From Nitrosomonas sp. (GTDB lineage Bacteria > Pseudomonadota > Gammaproteobacteria > Burkholderiales > Nitrosomonadaceae), in NCBI GenBank assembly GCA_021774205.1, contig JAJFJI010000288.1, positions 1 through 14,883 on the forward strand: a stretch of 14,883 nt of DNA, in the 5' to 3' direction. Positions 12,806 through 14,883 of this stretch are shown here, piece after piece. A model generated the notes under the pieces. It did no database searches and was not told where the DNA came from. It saw only the letters and a program-made list of their open reading frames with translations. How positions within the stretch are numbered: the first letter of the stretch is position 1; the number at the start of each line of letters is the position of its first letter. The position numbers and the translations under genes were made by a program.

Positions 12806-13245
12806 ATGGGCTTTGAGCTTCGATTTGCCGATAAAGCGATCACGATCTGGGGCGACATAGAGTTGAAGAAACAAATACTTGACCGGATAGGATTTAAGGT
12901 TGCGATGGCGGCGTGAGAATTGTCGCAACCAGCGAATAATCGGGGTATGTGCCGATTCAGTAGATTTTGTAGTTTATGCTGTCAGTGTGGTGCGATCCGA
13001 TTTGAACATGCTGAAGTTACGCGGCATGATTTGGTGCTGATTAAGTTGTTTGGTCGCTTGTCCCGCTGGTTCTTCGGTAATCTTCATATAGCAACCTGAC
13101 CTTTGATCTGGATTCGACGGTCATGAAGCGCGATGGCCAACAGGAATGCACGACATGCGGCTACGATACGGCGCTACTCTTATTATTCATTGTTGGCCTT
13201 TGTTGTAGACACTCGCATGATAGCCTATATAAATTTAGATCATTT
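12806..13245 (+). pseudogene. IS1380-type transposase, degenerate with internal deletion
   Basis: The plus strand reads MGFELRFADKAITIWGDIE and KKQILDRIGFKVAMAA up to a stop at 12914. It then reads FEHAEVTRHDLVLIKLFGR, fused to LSRWFFGNLHIAT, LTFDLDSTVMKRDGQQ and a frame-shifted LLAFVVDTRMIAY near 13190-13225. The junction between LFGR and SRWFF suggests an internal deletion, because a middle block of the family is missing. Multiple stops and frameshifts make it clearly dead. It is oriented opposite to the fragment at 11514. Confidence 0.75.
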
Positions 13246-13338
13246 GTTTGTCTGTAAAATTTACCCCCGTTTTTTCACTATAAAAAGCGCTAATGGAACC
13301 CTGAGTTAATCCTCATTATCAAAGGCAAGGATTTAGCA

Positions 13339-13545
13339 GTGAAAAAAATGCATACTATGTTTTTTCTCGTCGGGACTGCTTTGATTGTTTCTGCTTGTAG
13401 TACGGATTTTTTTAAAAGGTCAGGCTTTGAAATGATGCAGAGTATGCAGCAGCAATGTCTGGAGGAATTGTCATCGCAATGTCCAAATCGGGAAAGCGAT
13501 GAGGAATATCAAAGGAAAATAGAGGATGATGAGACACGCCAATAA
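13339..13545 (+). CDS. Small lipoprotein, unknown function
   Basis: A 68-residue protein with a lipoprotein signal peptide: MKKMHTMFFL, hydrophobic core and lipobox VSAC with the lipidated Cys20. Ser follows at +2, so outer-membrane sorting is expected. The mature part (about 49 residues) contains FKRSGFEMMQSMQQQC and a second and third cysteine, and ends in an acidic tail (DEEYQRKIEDDETRQ). GTG 13339 is the likely start, with AAGG at 13327-13330; ATG 13348 is an alternative. It ends 6 bases before the stop of the convergent DUF1835 gene. No specific family is recognised. Confidence 0.6.
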   Translation: MKKMHTMFFLVGTALIVSACSTDFFKRSGFEMMQSMQQQCLEELSSQCPNRESDEEYQRKIEDDETRQ

Positions 13546-13551
13546 ATTTCG

Positions 13552-14517
13552 TTAACTATATTTCACTATCGAGTTAGAACGCGAATCCCAGCACCAGTTA
13601 TTACCGGGTGTTAAATGTACACCGCCAATCCAACGATCTAACTTTACGATGTTGAACCAATTTCTTTTTCCGGATAGCACTTCTTTGCCTTCTGGGGTTA
13701 TAGTTAATTCTTGATCCGGGTTAGTTGGCGTTACAAATTCTTGACCGTCAGATAGTTTTAGTAACGGTGGAGATGACGCTAATAACTCGTGCAAGATGGC
13801 CCAGAAACTTAAATCGCCAAGAAATCTTCGCGCTTCTGTTTCTTGATAACGCGCAAATACATTTGCAGGATGTTTTTCTCCTTGCGCTACAATTTTGAGG
13901 GCTTGCTGCGCCGTACGGGACAAACCGTTTTTGCAGCTTGGATATTCTTCTAGTAATCTGGTAATTGCGCTTGCTAGAAATGGCAATGCAGCTGTGTCCG
14001 TTTGTTGTAAAGTATGCCACTTTTTAGGAGAGTCAGATCGAAATGCTGACCAGGCATTATTCGCTAGTGCCAAATGATTTTCAGTTACAGGTTCTTCATA
14101 TTTAAATAAAGCTTCCATTTCATCTGGTAAGAGCATTCCAAGATATTGACTAACGCAGATTATGGATAATACTGTTTCTTTCGATTTATTTTGATAAAAC
14201 CAATCCAGTATTTGCAGTAACTGTAATTGGTCATAAAGATCGTGCTCGAACCATAAGATAATTTCCTCGTATTTTTCGAATGATTTGAGCGTATTATCTC
14301 TTTCAATGAAATGCCGTTTGATATCCTCCGGGTGTCCCCAATCTCGCTCTATAATAAAATTGGCACGAATTTCAGAAAGTTTTTCCAATGAAAGACCGCC
14401 TGGCACTGGCCCGTCATGTAAAACATCCCGCCATGGGAGAAACATGCCTGGAATATTTGCTTGTTTCATTATCCCAACGGCGCTATCGCCATTTGTAATG
14501 TTCAGAATATTTCTCAT
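13552..14517 (-). CDS. DUF1835 domain protein
   Basis: A 321-residue cytoplasmic protein. The N-terminus MRNILNITNGDSAVGIMK with WRDVLHDGPVP, then IILWFEHDLYDQLQLLQIL, matches my memory of the DUF1835 family (residues about 1-125). The C-terminal part (about 180-315) has a helical region and a wing-like end (ELTITPEGKEVL, then WIGGVHLT) often found behind it as a second uncharacterised domain. ATG 14517 gives the conserved N-terminus; an in-frame TTG at 14523 is less likely. It is monocistronic, convergent with the lipoprotein gene and divergent from hemW. On the minus strand a TATAAT (14606-14611 complement) could serve as a -10 element. The biochemical role of the family is unknown to me. 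Confidence 0.75.
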   Translation of the reverse strand: MRNILNITNGDSAVGIMKQANIPGMFLPWRDVLHDGPVPGGLSLEKLSEIRANFIIERDWGHPEDIKRHFIERDNTLKSFEKYEEIILWFEHDLYDQLQLLQILDWFYQNKSKETVLSIICVSQYLGMLLPDEMEALFKYEEPVTENHLALANNAWSAFRSDSPKKWHTLQQTDTAALPFLASAITRLLEEYPSCKNGLSRTAQQALKIVAQGEKHPANVFARYQETEARRFLGDLSFWAILHELLASSPPLLKLSDGQEFVTPTNPDQELTITPEGKEVLSGKRNWFNIVKLDRWIGGVHLTPGNNWCWDSRSNSIVKYS

Positions 14518-14759
14518 TTTCAACTAATCTCGATCTAACTTGAAGGCGAGTAAGGAATTTATTGTATTTTATGATTGCGCTTTATAATGATCATGGCATT
14601 GCGTTATTATATCCGCTGTTACTGAATTGAAAGTTTCAACGCATATTTGGTCATTTTAAAGCGTGTGACAAGATCAATTTCTGAGATATAAAAAACCAAA
14701 GTTTTTAACCCCAAAGATTTACTAATAATTGCATTTTTCTTGAATTCCCAGATTACTTC

Positions 14760-14883
14760 GTGACAACACTTATTTCTCCTGCATCCATTCTTGGTTCACA
14801 AGCACCCACACTGAAATCGCTGCCGCCACTGAGTTTGTATGTTCATATTCCCTGGTGCCTGAAGAAATGCCCGTATTGTGATT
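14760..14883 (+). CDS. hemW: HemW radical-SAM heme chaperone, 3' end outside window
   Basis: The frame from GTG 14760 reads TTLISPASILGSQAPTLK, then LSLYVHIPWCLKKCPYCD and runs off the window. The CxxxCxxC-type cluster (IPWCLKKCPYC) binds the radical-SAM 4Fe-4S cluster, and the YVHIPWC context is characteristic of HemW/HemN-like proteins. A stop at 14706 limits the start; GTG 14760 fits the usual short leader before LSLYVHIPWC, although no good ribosome binding site is visible. HemW is a heme chaperone, not the coproporphyrinogen oxidase HemN. This is core chromosome and marks the side of the window outside the mobile region. Confidence 0.85.
   Translation, partial: MTTLISPASILGSQAPTLKSLPPLSLYVHIPWCLKKCPYCD

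Noticed and set aside
1..14883. CRISPR array or rRNA
   Set aside because: No short regularly spaced direct repeats with unique spacers and no rRNA-like stretch were seen.

Overview
The window looks like the edge of a conjugative or integrative element in a betaproteobacterium. A Nitrosomonas-like ammonia oxidiser is my best guess, from recalled gene families, moderate AT content and IS types; no marker gene here proves it. The left edge carries the tail of an IncP-type transfer module (traL, partial, and traM), followed by a small excisionase-type HTH gene that overlaps a tyrosine integrase gene. The right edge is ordinary chromosome: a DUF1835 protein on the minus strand and the 5' end of hemW on the plus strand.

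Between them lies about 9 kb (2369-11357) with a strikingly regular layout. A repeat of roughly 0.4 kb occurs two times in full (about 3704-4088, and 8227-9155 where an IS200-type element has inserted). It occurs once as a right half only (2369-2645, just after the integrase) and once as a left half only (11231-11357). Each complete repeat holds a left arm with a ribosome-binding-site region, a 39-codon ORF, a terminator-like hairpin and a right arm that runs up to the leader of the next gene. Cargo sits between repeats: unit 1 (2706-3664) has a secreted protein and a three-helix membrane protein; unit 2 (4178-8180) has the Hen1-Pnkp RNA-repair operon; unit 3 (9221-11215) has small membrane and soluble proteins of integron-cassette type.

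The two half repeats break at the same hexamer, TGGTGC. At the right break this hexamer is the CCA end (complement) of a tRNA-Thr(CGT) 3' fragment. Joining the two halves would rebuild a complete repeat with an ATG-started 39-codon ORF. Joining the outer flanks would place the integrase next to the tRNA fragment. The simplest reading is that the repeats are attachment sites, and that the segment is a site-specifically inserted array of gene units. This is inference from sequence layout; no experiment or database search supports it here.

Unit 2 is the functional centre. Pnkp carries 5'-kinase, 2',3'-phosphatase and adenylyltransferase/ligase domains. Hen1 adds a 2'-O-methyl at the repaired RNA 3' end. 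Together they seal and mark RNAs cut by ribotoxins. A strongly structured leader precedes hen1. Between the array and the chromosome (11352-13250) is a graveyard: the tRNA fragment, two decayed IS1380-type transposase pieces in opposite orientation, and a frameshifted Na+/phosphate cotransporter gene between them. A small lipoprotein gene follows.
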